NCBI RefSeq assembly: GCF_026745355.1
Contig: NC_079209.1
Location: forward strand, 51,742,186 to 51,806,185
From: Beta vulgaris subsp. vulgaris
Taxonomy: Eukaryota > Streptophyta > Magnoliopsida > Caryophyllales > Amaranthaceae
Direction: 5' to 3'
Length of the DNA stretch: 64,000 nt
The translations under genes were made by a program, and so were the position numbers. How positions within the stretch are numbered: the first letter of the stretch is position 1; each line of letters begins with the position of its first letter. Of this stretch, positions 33,582-47,026 are shown piece after piece. The notes below the pieces were generated by a model that was not told the DNA's origin, did no database searches, and saw only the letters and a list, made by a program, of their open reading frames with translations.

Positions 33582-35828
33582 ATGACGGAAACGATCACAA
33601 GAAGAGCTGTGCAGCAACACAGAGGTTCGTTGAGTTGGAATCGTCGAGCTTCCACTAGCAAGGTCGTCTGTAAGTTTTGGTTGGCTGGGAACTGCACAAA
33701 GAACCCATGTCGCTTTGCGCACACGGATGTTACTGCACCTGTCAATCGTGTTTTGCGCTTGAATCGTTCGAGTTTTAGGGAGTCCCATGATCAGAAAAAA
33801 GAGAGTGAAGAATGCAAGATTAAGAAGAATGAGGTTAAAGAATGTGATCATCATGAAGAAAGTGCCTCTGCTGATGCTACAACAGGAGATGTCGAGAAGT
33901 CTCAGTACTGTACTAAGATATGTGAGCATTGGATGAAGAATAGTTGTGTTCATGGTAAAGACTGCAAATTTCTGCATTCTTGGTGTTATGGCGATGGAAT
34001 TACCATGGTGGCTCAACTTCAGGGACACAAGAAGGTATTTAACATGGAAGATTACTTATTGTTTTCTGCTTTGCTTTCTCTTGTTATTGCCAACACGTTT
34101 GAGTTTTACACTATTATGTAAGATGTTAAAGAACTGAGAAAGTATTATCTATCTTTATCTTCATCTACTAATATGTATATATCAGGCTGTCACTGGAATC
34201 ACTCTGCCAGAAAACTCTGATAAGCTTTTCAGCGGTAGTAAAGATGGGACTGTTAGAGTTTGGAACTGTCATACGGGTGAGGTAGGTATCATAAGATCTT
34301 TTTTTTTTTTCGTACTTTCGAGCTGTTTAAGGTAAGTTTAGATCACTGACTTTGATCTTTGCAGTGCATTGGTGTAGCTGATGTGGGTTCACCAGTTGAA
34401 AGTCTGATAAGTGAAGGACCATGGGTGCTTGCAGGATTAGTAAATTCTGTCAAGGTATTTTATTGCGAAATTTCAGTGTTCTCATATTTTCTGGCTTCTG
34501 TGTATTGTGAAATTGCCTCGGAGTGACATATTGTACTTACGCTTTGCCATGTTTCAGGTATGGAACATTCAGTCAAATGCCGAATTCACTCTTAGTACAT
34601 CAGCGGGACAAGTGTATACCATGGTTGCGGCTAATGGAATGCTGTTTGCTGGAGCTCAGGTAAACTACTAACCCGCCATTAAACATTCACTAGGGTTTAT
34701 TATTCCTTCTATTTTTGTATGTGATTATTCCAACGTGATCCATGTTTCATCTGATTTATTTGGTTTTGCAGGATGGTTCAATATTGGTGTGGAAATTCAA
34801 TGCTGAAGCTTCCTCTTTTGACTCTATCTCACCGCTGAAGGGTCATAGTGGTGCTGTGGTCTCGTTGATTTATGGGGCTAATAGGCTTTATTCTGGTTCA
34901 ATGGATAACACGATAAGAGTGTGGGACTTGGAGACCATGCAATGCATCCACACTCTTGCCAAGCATTCTGAAGTTGTGATGTCCGTGCTCTGTTGGGAGC
35001 GATATCTGATATCATCTTCTTTGGATCGGACATTAAAGGTATTTTGCTTTGTTCCCATGAGTTCTAGTCTTTATGGAAGTATACATAGCAGCCAGCTTGT
35101 TTTGCCTTCTATACTTCAATTATATATGCTTTGTGAATAGCTCTTTTGGTCCTTAATCTTTTATTCCTTTTGAATGAAGGTTTGGGCTGCCACTGAAGCA
35201 GGAGAACTCGAGGTGACTTATGAACACAATGAGGAGCATGTATGTCATCTCAATACAATTCTTGTTTTTTGTGTTCTTTTGCTGTCTCTTTGAATATGGA
35301 CACTAATATATATTGTTGAGAACTTTGGGGCAAATATTAGTATTAGACAGTTGAGCCAGTCAGATCACACTATATTACTACTGTTGGTTATGTAAAAGTT
35401 ATACAACAGAATAAAAGCTAGACCAACTGAAACTGAATTCTAATAGATGACATTACAAATCCTCTACAGGGTATTCTTTCTCTTCGTGGTATGCATGATG
35501 CAGCAAATAAACCAATAATGTTGTGCTCAAGCAACGACAACACTGTGCGTCTGTATGAACTGCCATCGTGAGTATCAATTTCCTTTTGGTCTCTCTTTGT
35601 TGGGTAGTACTTTGCATCTACATATTCTTCAGTATTGTGCCTAGTGTTTACAATTCTATCTCTCATTGTTGCAGCTTTGTTGAGAGAGGCAGGATTTTTT
35701 CTAAGCAAGAAGTGCGAGGAATTCACGTTGGTCCTGCAGGGCTTTTTTTCACCGGTGATGGGACTGGTCTGGTGTCGGTGTGGCGATGCTCAAGTGATTC
35801 AACTGCATCATCGGACAAAGCTGCTTAA
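33582..35828 (+). CDS. ZFWD: ZFWD: CCCH zinc-finger and WD40-repeat protein, intact copy
   Basis: Eight exons: 33582-34034, 34186-34281, 34365-34454, 34558-34659, 34772-35038, 35180-35239, 35470-35567 and 35675-35828, all with GT-AG introns. They give 1,320 nt, 439 residues plus TAA, close to the usual length of the plant ZFWD family (Arabidopsis C3H48/C3H63 type). Residues C30-C38-C43-H47 form a CX7CX4CX3H finger and C114-C122-C128-H132 a CX7CX5CX3H finger; a Lys/Glu-rich linker lies between. WD40 blades follow, with GTVRVW at the end of exon 2, ILVWKF and NTIRVWDL in exon 5, LKVW across exons 5/6 and SVWR near the end. The family is thought to bind RNA or proteins through these modules; a precise role is not known to me. 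The start MTETI is shared by all three copies; an in-frame ATG at 33498 lies upstream of the TATA box and is less likely. It is the only copy with an unbroken frame, and its upstream region differs from the other two. Confidence 0.92.
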
Positions 35829-35977
35829 AACTGAGTAGCTCAGTTTGATTATTCAACAATCCACTTCAGGAAATAGAGATTGATTGTTTGCTTCCCCATT
35901 GTAAATGTAAATACATTGATACAATTCACATGTACATAATCAGTTAGTTGGTGTGGTTTACTTGCTTGTGGGTATAG

Positions 35978-36079
35978 GTTCCTTTGGAACTTATAAAAAG
36001 CGTCTCCTTTGGAGACCACCTGCCTGTTGAGTACGGCTTTTTCCTACCTCAAAGAGGAGGTTTTTGCCAGCAAAAACCT
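35978..36079 (+). other. Cluster of four stem-loops in the ZFWD 3' flank, copy B
   Basis: Identical in all stems and loops to 8278-8379, and starting about 150 bp after the stop codon. Confidence 0.6.
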
Positions 36080-37121
36080 ATCCAACATTAATTTATACTT
36101 TATCTTACCATTGTAATAGAAAATATATCATTGTAATAGAAAATATATCATTGTAATATATATTGGAAGATCCGTTAGTATACTGTGGTTTTTTTTTAGA
36201 CATGTAAATTTACAGTACACTTCTTATTTTTGTGTCCATTCCAGCATGCGCTTTGCTTTTTTTTTTTTTTGGGTGTTAGCCAAGAGTATCCTCCACCAAT
36301 AGTAGGAGCAATCTCCCTCGGGATACTGAAATCAACTTAATGGGTAGCATGTCTTTTGCTCTGTTCTTAATTTTTGTTGAACGGTTTGGATGGACGTAGC
36401 CTGAGTGCCCTCATCTCACTTACACATTTTGTTTCTGAACATATAATAAGATTGAAAAATCAGCAGCAATATTAGTGAATCATTTTCTATTAAGTAATGC
36501 TTTGTCTTCTAAGTTACTTAGATTCTTAATTTTACCTTGAGCACACATGTTAGATTTTGGACACTTATCTCATGAGTTCCCAAGTTCGAGTAACATAGAC
36601 GCCTCTTTACTCACACAAAAAAATATTTCTCTATGAAACACTGAAATTGTGTATTTACCATTAAATATATCGAATCTTCGAGAAATTGTTGAATTTCACT
36701 TGTGTTTAGTTACGTACAACTTTCCAACAGAAACAAGAATGGAAATGATTAGTATTTCTTAATATACATAAGGTCTTTGCTAGCCATTTTTTCGGTTTTA
36801 GTATGCTACTGTTGATCTTTTGAAGAACTCATACAAGCTTGATGCTACTTTGGATGTAACAAGATTATATTGGAAGGATTGAGACAGACTTAACACATTA
36901 AGCTACTTTCAAATAATATATTGATCATTATCTGTGAATATCAGCTAATCTAAGTTTCTTGTCACCTCTTGTTTCTTGTCATTAAACTTGGATGGGACAT
37001 AGGAATTGGTTAAATATTTGTCTATTTGTGTAATCCACCAATTAGGACAAACTAATCATTAAACTTGATTATGTTAAATATCAGACTAAATGAAAAAACA
37101 AAGTGGATGCATCAAATTAGG
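36080..37121. other. Non-coding spacer, copy B
   Basis: The counterpart of 8380-9423, including the ATATCATTGTAATAGAAA tandem repeat at about 36110-36160. I see no gene. Confidence 0.5.
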
Positions 37122-37355
37122 ACATAGGATTGAAATACATCCAATAGGGTTGGAGTTTCAGTTGATAGCATCAGGTTTTCAGTTATATTAGGATTAGAGT
37201 TTCAGTTGATAGCATCAGGTTTTCAATTATTAGGATTAGAGTTTCAGTTATAACGATTCGTGTTTCAGTTAATGTTAGTACTGTTTCAGTTTTGAAAATT
37301 AGTTTTTCAACTAATAGAATTACTATTTCAGCTTTGAAAATTAGTTAGTGTTAGT
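37122..37355. repeat. GTTTCAGTT minisatellite, array 1, copy B
   Basis: The counterpart of 9424-9660 with nearly identical units. Confidence 0.65.
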
Positions 37356-37471
37356 ATGTTGATCTTGCTTCTGATGATGAGCATTCAGAATTGCGTGAAA
37401 AGCAAAAGATAAAAGAAGTAATCAACATGATCAACAAATCAGTTCTTGAGAGGAAAGAGTAGAAGAAGAAG

Positions 37472-37813
37472 ATGGACGAGCAGGAATCTGTTATCAATGA
37501 GTTGAATAGTAGTGTTCAACGAGATGTTTCTACTTCAAATTCTTCTGATTCATATAGATCATATACTAAGCTTACTGACCTTCCTGTCATCAGTAATGAT
37601 ATTATTCTTTCCAGGAGTCTTGAAGCAAAGCCAAACAACTACTTGAACAATTTGAAGGCAGAAGAATGTTGTTTGGTTGATTTTCTATTCTTCTCTTCCT
37701 ATCGTGAGGAGTGTGTATATGTTGTCGATGTAAATGATGCTGCCGTGCAAGAAAGAAATCTTTCTCTGCAAAATGAGCTTGAGCACATCATTCTTGTCTA
37801 TTATGATTTATGA
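37472..37813 (+). CDS. Hypothetical 113-aa protein, copy B
   Basis: The counterpart of 9774-10115. Two base differences are visible: one synonymous (Val) and one Ile/Arg change. The same upstream open stretch and TAG stop are present. Two changes are too few to judge selection. Confidence 0.3.
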   Translation: MDEQESVINELNSSVQRDVSTSNSSDSYRSYTKLTDLPVISNDIILSRSLEAKPNNYLNNLKAEECCLVDFLFFSSYREECVYVVDVNDAAVQERNLSLQNELEHIILVYYDL

Positions 37814-37984
37814 AGGAGATGGAACTGAATTGCTTTGTACAGCTTGCAAAGAGTGATCTCCTGAGTTTGGCTCCTCGTTCTTGGCTGACTTCCAACATCT
37901 TAGATGCTGCTTCATACTAGTTAATGGTTTTGCAAGTAAAATACTAATGCATATAACTGAATGAAAAAGATATTAGGTTAGTGT

Positions 37985-38417
37985 GGCAATATGGTTAGTG
38001 TTTCAGCTTATTTAGTTTGTACTTGAGGTAATTGAAATACTCTTTCAGTTAATAACATTAGCGTTTCATCTAATAGGATTGGGGTTTCAGTTAATAGACT
38101 ATTAGTTTCAGTTAATAGCATTAGAGTTTTAGTTAATGGGATTCAATTTTTAGTTTGTTAGGATTACTATCTGAATAGGATTAGTCTTTCAGCTTATGTA
38201 GTTTATACTTCAGGTAATTGAAATAGTTTCTCAATTAGTAACATTCGTGTTTCAAATAACAGGATTGGCGTTTGAGTTAATAGGATTAGATTTTCTGTTA
38301 ATAGCATTAGAATTTCAGTTAGTAGCATTAGAATTTCAGTCTATTGTGTCGGTTAATAGGATTGTTGTTTCAGTTCATAGCAAGAGAGTTTCAAATGATA
38401 GGATTAGAGTATCAGTA
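37985..38417. repeat. GTTTCAGTT minisatellite, array 2, copy B
   Basis: The counterpart of 10290-10700 with one extra 21-bp unit near 38320. Confidence 0.65.
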
Positions 38418-38559
38418 GGGTAGGGCTCGGGGTGGGGGCTTAGGAATAAGGGGTTTGAAAATCTGTACATGAAGATTTACAGAGTAGAATAAATTACTGT
38501 GTAACAAAAATATAAAAGAGATAAGTTAACTCGAATAAAAGAAAAACTAAATAAACAAA

Positions 38560-38685
38560 TAAAACTGAAACAAAACCAGAGGAAACTGAAACAAAACCAT
38601 AGCTAAATGAAACGAAAATAGAGCTAAATGAAACAATAGTATAGCAGACTGAAACAAAAGTAGAGCTAACTGAATCAAGAGTAAA
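38560..38685. repeat. AACTGAAAC minisatellite in opposite orientation, copy B
   Basis: A shorter version of 10840-10995, with reversed orientation relative to the GTTTCAGTT arrays. Confidence 0.6.
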
Positions 38686-38783
38686 GCTAGCCTTTCAATT
38701 ATTGATTCTATTTTTTTCTATTAATGATTTTAAGCCTTTAGTGGGTGATATTAGCTTTTATGTTTATCGTTTTATCATTGTAT

Positions 38784-38851
38784 AGGCTATGTGGGATTTG
38801 AACCCACACCATGTATATTATACATTGCTCTTCCATTTGAGCTAATAGCCT
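38784..38851 (-). pseudogene. tRNA-like sequence, copy B
   Basis: Same 68-nt structure as 11128-11195. One D-loop base differs; stems and Pol III boxes are otherwise kept. Confidence 0.55.
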
Positions 38852-41579
38852 AGATTTGGTATTGTATGACTATGAGTTCAAGAATTTGTATTAGCTATAG
38901 GTAACCTGCACCCACAGCAGCATAGCCCTTCAAAGTACTAACTTTATCTACTCTCAATCTCTCAATGCTCCTGTACAGTACAGTAAATCACCAATGACCA
39001 TTCAGAAAAGCAGATGTGATCATCAGGTTCAGGACAGACACTTGAACAGCTCCTAGAAGCTCGACACCGGTTCAGTAGGCTATTCAATAGAACAAAAGAA
39101 CATCTCCAAGCACTGGTTGACTGTGCAACTCATCACAATAAAATATTCCAGTAACAAGCAATAAGATAGAACTCACAGGTCCACAAAGTGAAATACCAAA
39201 CTAGTAAGCAATTAAACTAGCAACAAGCAGGTCAAGTAAGACAGATCTGGAGAAGCAGAACTAAAATAGAAGAGACCTGATTTTGATGAGTTATGGTAGA
39301 GACTAAGAGCTAAGATCTAGCTAAGTATTTCAGCCATCCATCTTTGATCAGCTGCAGATGTTCTTTTGGGTATAATGCTCATTATTCGCCAGAAGCATTG
39401 AGGTCTAACAGAATCAATAAGGTGAACAGGATGCTTAATAATAGCTTGTCGCCAAATGGCCTCATTCCTTTGCCGCTAAATATGATAAACAAGAGCCGAG
39501 TAACAGCATTGGACGACTTTACATTTAAACCTGCCTGAAATAGGATGCAATAGCCAACTACTAATCTTACTAACCGAATCATTAATTCTATTAACTTAAA
39601 AAAGATATTGCTATTAACTGAAAAAGTCAGGTACCTAACTTGCAAATATCAGACTTCACTTATAAAGAGCATGATCAGAGGGATTGTAGATAGTAATCTG
39701 CTATATTCTATGAAACAGGTGAATTGCTCCATTAACAAAATGTCCGGAAACTAATATGGCCAAGATCACTTCGTAAAGCTATCGAAGTTCTTTATGCCAG
39801 GAAACAAGTTGCAATAATCTCCAAACACCTACGCATTTATGCTTGTGCAACCGGTTCATGCAACGTCTTTTATGACCATTACAACCAACCATTCAGCCAT
39901 ACTACAACAGAAACCAGTAGCAAATCCCACGAGTCCCCCCTTTTAACTAGTGGAAGATATCCCTTTAAAACCTTCCTAAAGCAGCTCTTCTTCATGGCTT
40001 TTAAAACTCATAGAACCCCATACATGAAAAAAAAAGCAATAAACATTCCTCAAAACCTCTTAATATCAGGCACAAAATAGAAAAATAACCATAAAACAAA
40101 AGCGAAATAGCTACAAAAATCACTTCCAAAACTCCTGCGATATAGCAGTATCAAAGCCACAGGACACACATTGATTCCCCAAGCAAGAAACTCATTAGAA
40201 AACTTGTTAAATACAACAGACAAACAAAGTTAAAACAGTAGCAGATTGTCAATATTCTACCCGGTCAAGCTCAACAGGAACATTAATCATGTCAGATATT
40301 GAAATAATCATGTTAGATAGTTAAGTGGTAATATCATATAATCAAATAACAATTTCATATAGCACAAGGATTTTATGTATTAGATGATAATGGAGGAGTA
40401 TATCAACTAATAATATCCAAAACCACTTTCTACTTTGATATCAACTAATAATATCCAAAAAATCAGTTGTTTAACTTATAATCATAGCTATTGTACAATT
40501 GATACCAAGTACAAGCTAGTAGCTAACATGACAATTCCTATAGAATTAAAATAAGTGAACAAGTAAATTCTTATTCAGATAATCCAGATCCTTAATATAA
40601 CATCACTTCACTAGCTACAAAATCCAATTCAACCCAAAATTATTCGCAAAGAATATTACAAAAATCAATTTAGATATTAAAAAAAAGAAAACAAAACAAA
40701 AGAGAGCATAGAATGAAACCTAGTTTGACGACATTTTCGCAAGAAAGAACTGGAGGGACGATGGTTTGCTGGTTCAATGACGAGTATTCATGCCGCCACT
40801 GGATGCGCTCATAGGTTGATAGGTTAGACAAATACGGAGAGCAGAGAAAGAGATAAAAGGGAGGAGAATGGCCATATTATTCAATTCATTCGTTTCATAT
40901 TCTTGTAATTAGCCATTTTAGTTCAATTTTAAAGAATCCTAGATACTGTCGGAATAAAGGATCGTCAATAAGGGAGTTTCTAGTGTGTTATACATTCTTA
41001 TCCAATACTTGTATCATTTGATAATGCCATGTGAATCCCTACAAACATACGTCATATTCAAGTTCTAGCCCTATAGTTTACCACGATAAATCACTCTACA
41101 CTAGTCATAAAATCGTTAGAAATCGTTAAGTTATCTAAAAATCTACTTTGTTAACATAAATCCTGGAGTAAAATCCTGTTGTAAGATATGTCCTGCCTAT
41201 ATTTAACAGACACATAAAATCACTATCACATATTAATATGACAATTTTAAATATGAAAATAAAATTCTAAATACTAATAATTCATGTAGATCAATAGTAT
41301 ACCACGAAAGCTCTTTACATGTAAACCACATGCAAAAATAATTGGACAAAAATTAGATTTAGTGATAAGATGCCCATCTCCAAGTATGTGCACAAATTCA
41401 TTCCAAAGGGTTAACTTAATAATAGTCCAACTGCAATTAGGAAATAGGATTAGTGTTAGGAACAATCTGTATTAAATGAATACAAAGATGGTTTACAACT
41501 AAGATTTAATTTTTTAGAATATACTTACGTTTTATCCATTATCACGAAATCTCTTTTAACTGAGTGTTCTCCAACAGAC
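38852..41579. other. Non-coding spacer, copy B
   Basis: The counterpart of 11196-13822. It keeps a segment at 40751-40947 that copy A lost; on the - strand this reads like a pyrimidine-rich plant 5' leader followed by a 12-codon frame starting MSASSGG. A non-coding transcript starting there is possible but unproven. No protein gene is supported. Confidence 0.4.
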
Positions 41580-42785
41580 TCAATTGGTGAAACATATAGA
41601 ACTAATCCTATTGCATCTTAAAAAAATAAAAATTAAGTAAGTAAAGTTAGCTCTATTCTGAATACCACATGGATTATGAATTATGTGTTTTAGAACTCTT
41701 TTGTACAGTTCTGGTTCTTGTTGTTCATGTGGTATTTCTGCTCTCACAATCATGTCGTAGTCATCAGGAGTTATTAGCTTGTCATTTTGGTCTAGGATCA
41801 ACAACATATGAACATGGGGAAGACCCCTCTTTTGGAATTCAACAACATATACATAAGCAACCACCTTTCCAAGGATCCCTCATTCTAGAACATCTTTTTT
41901 TAACTCTTCAAATTTGGCGTGAAATACCCTTGCTAGGAGATCTGGGCGATCATTTGATACTTGTCCAGGCAATAATTCTGATTGTATTTCAGACCAAGAT
42001 GGATTGCATGTCATTGTCAAAAATATATCTGGTTTGCCGAACTTCTGTACCAACGCCATAGCATCTTGGTACCTCTGGTGCATATCTCGTGGGGTACCTA
42101 CGAATGAAGACGGTAATATAGTCTTTCGACCAACATTATCTGCATATGAAAATTTAAAGATAGAACATTTAATGTTCATTGAAGTGACCGGTTTAATTGC
42201 GAAGATAGCTGGTTAGGTAAATCAAACTGCACATGTATTGTGCTCTCCAGCATTTAAAGAATCCTGTAAACCTTTATACAAATCAGCACATATCTTGTCT
42301 TGATTGAGTGCAATCCATCTCAAGTTGGATGCTTGCATTTTCACGCAATTATCAACAACATATTGTTGTAGCAGACGACCGCCTCTTAAGAGTAGAGAAT
42401 CAAGATGTTGCCTCATCTAAGAAACAAATCAAATGATTTTTGTTAGAATGATAAGAGCACAAAAAATATAGGAAAATGAGTCATACACATGGCCAGCCCA
42501 AAATAATTTTCACCTGAAACATGTATGCATAGAATTCCCGACATGTCAGCTTTTTGCCATTAGTAGTACGAGTGTTTATATCCCAACCATAAGAGCCATA
42601 AGGAAATAAGAGAGGATACTGTAGTGGGTCATAATAACCCGCGGTATCTTTGATATGCATCAGCCGTCCACTGACAGACTCTATCATAATATCTCACTCT
42701 TTTAGGTTAGCCATGTCATCCCCTCCAACGACGACAGCTGCCACCTGGGATGCCGAAAGCATTGAGTATTAATGATTATTGGCAG
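41580..42785 (-). pseudogene. Helitron Rep core fragments, copy B
   Basis: Reading on the - strand from the CACTA edge: VAAVVVGGD, then YYDPLQYPLLFPYGSYGW (42481-42687), LLQQYVVDNCVKMQ and NQDKICADLYKGLQD (42222-42416), FLTMTCNPSWSEI and ARVFHAKFEELKKDVLE (41880-42179), and EFQKRGLPHVHMLLIL (41580-41864). This is the expected order of the plant Helitron Rep protein up to its HUH motif (HVH). Gaps between the pieces include likely introns and stops. The tyrosine motif and helicase are missing. Confidence 0.85.
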
Positions 42786-44285
42786 CACTAGGGGGAAAAA
42801 AAGGAATGGCTGCGCAAGAAGGGCCGCGCTTTTCCTAAAAGCGCAGCCCTACTAGTGAAGGGATGCGCTTTTTTAAAAAAGTGCAGCCCTACATAACAGA
42901 AGGGCTGCGTTTTTGAAAAAAAGCGCAGCCCTTCACTTAGTAGGGCTGCGCTTGTAGAAAAAGCGCAGCCCTTCTTACATTCAGAAGGGCTGCGCTTTTT
43001 CTACAAGCTTAGCCCTACTAAGTGAAGGGCTACGCTTGTAAAAAAAAGCGCAGCCCTTCACTAGTAGGGTTGCGCTAGTAAAAAAAAAGCGCAGCCCTTT
43101 ATGGGCTTTTGTATATTAAAAGGAAACTTCACTCATTTGATTCGCGCGCTCAATACACCAAAGTCCAAACCCATTCTCTTCCTTCTCCAATTATTCAAAA
43201 CCCTAAGTTCTCTCTCCTCCCTCTCCCTCTCCCTCAGCAGTCCTCATTCTCCCTCTCCCTCTCCCTCTCCCTCAGCCGTCCTCATTCTCCCTCTCTCTCA
43301 TTCTCTCCTCTTTTTTTTTTTTCGAGAAAGCCTTCGAACTCTCTCATTCGTTTTCGAGTTGTGTGTTCGTTCTTGTGTGCAAATTCGTGCAAATTCGTCG
43401 ATATACCGACATTCAAAACACCTTCTCCATCTGTGCAAATTCGTTCGTCGATATACCGGCTCGCGATTTCGTCGTTCGTCGTTCGTTCAACCACCGTCGT
43501 TCGTCGTTCGTTCAACCACCGTCGTTCGTCTCCCTCAACCACCGTCGCGAGTTCGTCGTTCGTTCTTGTGTACAAATTCGTTCGTTTCTTCCTCTGTTCG
43601 TTGTTAAGCAATTCATTTCTGATGTATTCATTTCTGATGTTTTTTGTTATACATATATGTTGTATTCATTTTTGTCGTTTGCCCCTTTCGAGTTATAGAT
43701 CTATGTTTTTTTTTTGTAATTCTGATGTAGTTTTTTTTTTATATTAATTTCTGTTTTTTGGTTTGTATTCATTTCTTTGTTGTCTGTTTTATTTCGATGT
43801 TTATAATTCTGATGTTTTTTTTTTGTGGATTATGCAAACCTATGCTTGCTACCATTTCGATGTTTTTTTTTTTTGTGGATTATGCAAACCAGTATTTGCT
43901 TATATGACATAGATTGAACTACCATTTAATATAAAACAATTTGTGTTGTTTAAACAATATCAACATGAGTAGATATATTTAGGAGTAAAAAAATGCAAAA
44001 AAAAATTTTCTCTTTTTTTTGGGTCAAAAAGGGCTGCGTTTTTAGTTAAAAAGCGCAGCCCTTCACTTGTAGAAGGGCTGCGCTTTTACCTAAAAAGCGC
44101 AGCCCTTCCAAGCTTAAAGGGCTGCGCTTTTTAGGTAAAAGCGCAGCCCTTCGTTGTGAAGGGATGCGCTTGAAAAGCGCAGCCTTACTTAAAAAGTGAA
44201 GGGCTGCTATTGAAAGGGCTGCTGTCAAAAAGCGCAGCCTTAAGGGCCTTTTTTAGCGCAACCCTTCTTTATTTTTCCACTAGTG
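42786..44285. mobile_element. CACTA DNA transposon (non-autonomous, 1,500 bp), copy B
   Basis: Ends CACTAGGGGGAAAAA and TTTTTCCACTAGTG are imperfect inverted repeats, with CAG duplicated at 42783-42785 and 44286-44288. Subterminal GGGCTGCGC/GCGCAGCCC units, mostly arranged as hairpins, fill 42805-43100 and 44030-44275. The middle holds a CT-rich leader-like stretch (43130-43330) and a tandem repeat of CGTTCGTCGTTCGTTCAACC type (43467-43550), possibly captured host DNA. Frames across it are low-complexity and not genes. It lies inside the Rep gene. Confidence 0.9.
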
Positions 44286-44505
44286 CAGGTTGCTCTTTGA
44301 TGACAAACTTGCAATCTTGTATGTCATTACATTGTGCAAGATGACAAAGATTATGGACAAAAGGATTATGAGCATTCAAAATATGCTTAATTCTGTCAAT
44401 GATGTCAATCCGTAATGAGGAATTTTCATCTGCACGATCAGTGTCATAAGTGTAGAGTTGAAGGAACTGAGGACGATCATTTGAGTTCAAAGGCAGTAGA
44501 CCACC
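44286..44505 (-). pseudogene. Helitron Rep fragment between CACTA and solo LTR, copy B
   Basis: The - strand encodes GGLLPLNSNDRPQFLQLYTY through HILNAHNPFVHNL and FVIKEQPAL. It is continuous in sense with YHRIGG on the far side of the LTR and with VAAVVVGG on the far side of the CACTA element. Confidence 0.85.
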
Positions 44506-47026
44506 TGTAATCCTCCACAATTTTAAAGAATCTCCATAAATACATTAAAGTATTTATGTAGTTATATTAAAATCCAAATGAGTTTGGAAAATGATTTGAC
44601 TTTTAAAAAGGGTTGACTATTTTAAAAGTCAACTGAAATTATTTTTCATAGCTTAATAAAATTAGAAATATTTTAATTAAGCATGTTTTAATAAGAGCTT
44701 TAAGTATTAAAAGTATATTTGAAAAGGAAGTTTAATGGAATTGAAAGCCCAAAAGTGATAAAAAGGGAAAGAGATATTTGATGACTAAAGTTCTAAAGAG
44801 CCCATCTTATTAGTCATCAAAGTTTCATTAATTAAAATCTAATTTCCTAAGCCCACAAGTAAAAGCCTCTATATAAATTTCCTAAAAACCCAAAATATTT
44901 TTACCATACACTTATTTCTCTCCTCCTCCCACGTGATTCCCCTCTCTCACTCGGCATTCTCTCTCTCTCCTCCTTGTGCGTCGTTCTTCAAGTTTTCCCT
45001 CAAAAGTTTGTTTCTTCTTCTTCAAGTAACGTTTCTTGTTCAACAAGAAACGTCACAAATCCTTCCAAGAACCGAAAACTCTGACCGCCGGTTCCTTTTG
45101 TTGCTGCTGTGCTGCCGGCGCCCCTCCTTCCTCCATTATTGTTGGTTGTTTTCTTTCTTCCTTCCTAAGATTCCATTAAAGTACTAGTTTTTATGTTATC
45201 TTATTATTAATTAGCATGTTATGATTTAAATTATTGTTTTATATGCACAAATGATTTTCGGCTATCATATATGTGATTATAATAAATTTCATATTTATTA
45301 TGTTAAGTTTATTTTTGTTTTAAGCATGAAATATATAGTTTTTAGGGTTTTTAATTACTAGAAACTATATATATGAAGTATAAATCATGAGATTTACTTA
45401 GCACGTAATTATATATATATTGAATATATTTTCAGAAGATTTATTAATATTATAAGTGCTGTAATTTCAGAAAATAGTATTTAAAGAGTTTTAAAGGATT
45501 TTTAATCACTAGAATAGTTGTACTATACTAGGGATTAAAAATAACGAAAGTTGGTACATAAAACGATTTTAAAATACGTTTAAGGGGGTTTTGATCGTTT
45601 TAAAGTTGCTGTAATTTTTAGTTCGAATATTAATTTCATTACTTTATTTTTAGGCGGAGATTTCGTTGTAGGGACTTTTAACGAGTAAAAGTGGCCTACC
45701 GATTAGTATATACAAGGTACGTACATCGTCTACGTGCTATGTGATTTAGAAGCATGCTCTAAGAGTATTTTATTTATTAGTATCATGTATAGGACTTTAT
45801 TTGTTCATATATATGATTACTGGAATTATGTTACATGTTATATGCCTGTGTGCAACATGTGATCTAGAAGTGAGTATGTTTATAAATGTTTGTATGGAAG
45901 GTTGATGCAAGCATGATAAGTTAAGTTTATTTATGTATTAATTCGTGAGTGAATTAATATAAGTTGAAGTGAATCATGTATTACATGTATTCTTTGAGTA
46001 TTATTTATTATCTTATAAGGACCGTGGACCTTATTTGGTAAGTTAGAAGTTCTACCTATATAAAGGTAAAAGTTTATTGTTGGCTAGGTTCAACAAGTAA
46101 GTTAGTAGAGATTAAAAAGGAAGTTAAAGGAGTCTTGGTTGATGAGTTGTGATCACTTGTTAATCCAAAGATAAAAAGAGATTATGTTATGATTGGTTGA
46201 GTATTAGTTATGTGTTGCTTGTTTGTTGTGTCAACACAAGTAATAAAATATATTTAACGTAAAGTGCAACGAGAATAAGTTATAGACTTTAGACTGGTGC
46301 ACGTCTAAAGTTGGACATAAGGGTTGGGGTTATGGTGAGCGTGCCATAGCTTTTCTAGGAATGGATTGATCATCATCCCTCTTTATTTCAAAGGTTCCTC
46401 GATATCGTAGGTCACTCTGAGATGCGGAGTCGCACCCGCATTTCATCTTAGTAGGCAAGACAACTCGTTCCAATAACTATTCCATTTAAGTAATAAAAAG
46501 TTTGAGTTTAGTTCAGTAATAGTTGTCTGCAGATTATTATATGTTTATATTATTATTTATCCCTGCATGTTATTCCTGTAGTATCATGTTAGGTTTATTT
46601 ATGTCTGATATGTAGTACTCAGCTTTGCTGATTACGTGCTTGTCTGTGTGTGTGATCATGGCTTTGCCTATTGATCCTGTGATGATCCTTCGGGTGAGCA
46701 GAGTCGAGAAAGCATTGACATTACAGGTTCGCAGATGCATCTCATTGGGAATCTGGAATGGAGAGACTCATTGTATTATTAGAATCATTTAAGTTGTTTT
46801 CGTAGGATTATGTTTTCAGACATTAGTTTTGAGTTGTGTGTTTTAGTTCAGACATTGTTATTGATTTCATAAGTTTTAATAAAGTTGATTTTTAATAAGT
46901 TGTTTTCCGCTGCAAAATTCTGAGTAAGCCGAAACGTTATCACACGGGCGATAATGCCTGGGTAATTCTCTAAGGTTTTATTATAAAGAGTATTTTCTAG
47001 AAAGAGAGAATTATCGGGGTGTTACA
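44506..47026 (+). mobile_element. Solo LTR (2,521 bp), copy B
   Basis: TGTAATCC...GGTGTTACA flanked by CCACC at 44501-44505 and 47027-47031. It has no internal region. The TATA motif is at 44869-44878. On the - strand the duplication GGTGG splits the Rep codons for HRIGG|GGLLP, so the original protein would read HRIGGLLP. Confidence 0.9.

Noticed and set aside
43101..43747. Frames of 168 and 212 codons in the copy B CACTA element
   Set aside because: They are CT-rich low-complexity translation of a leader-like stretch and tandem repeats, with no domain.
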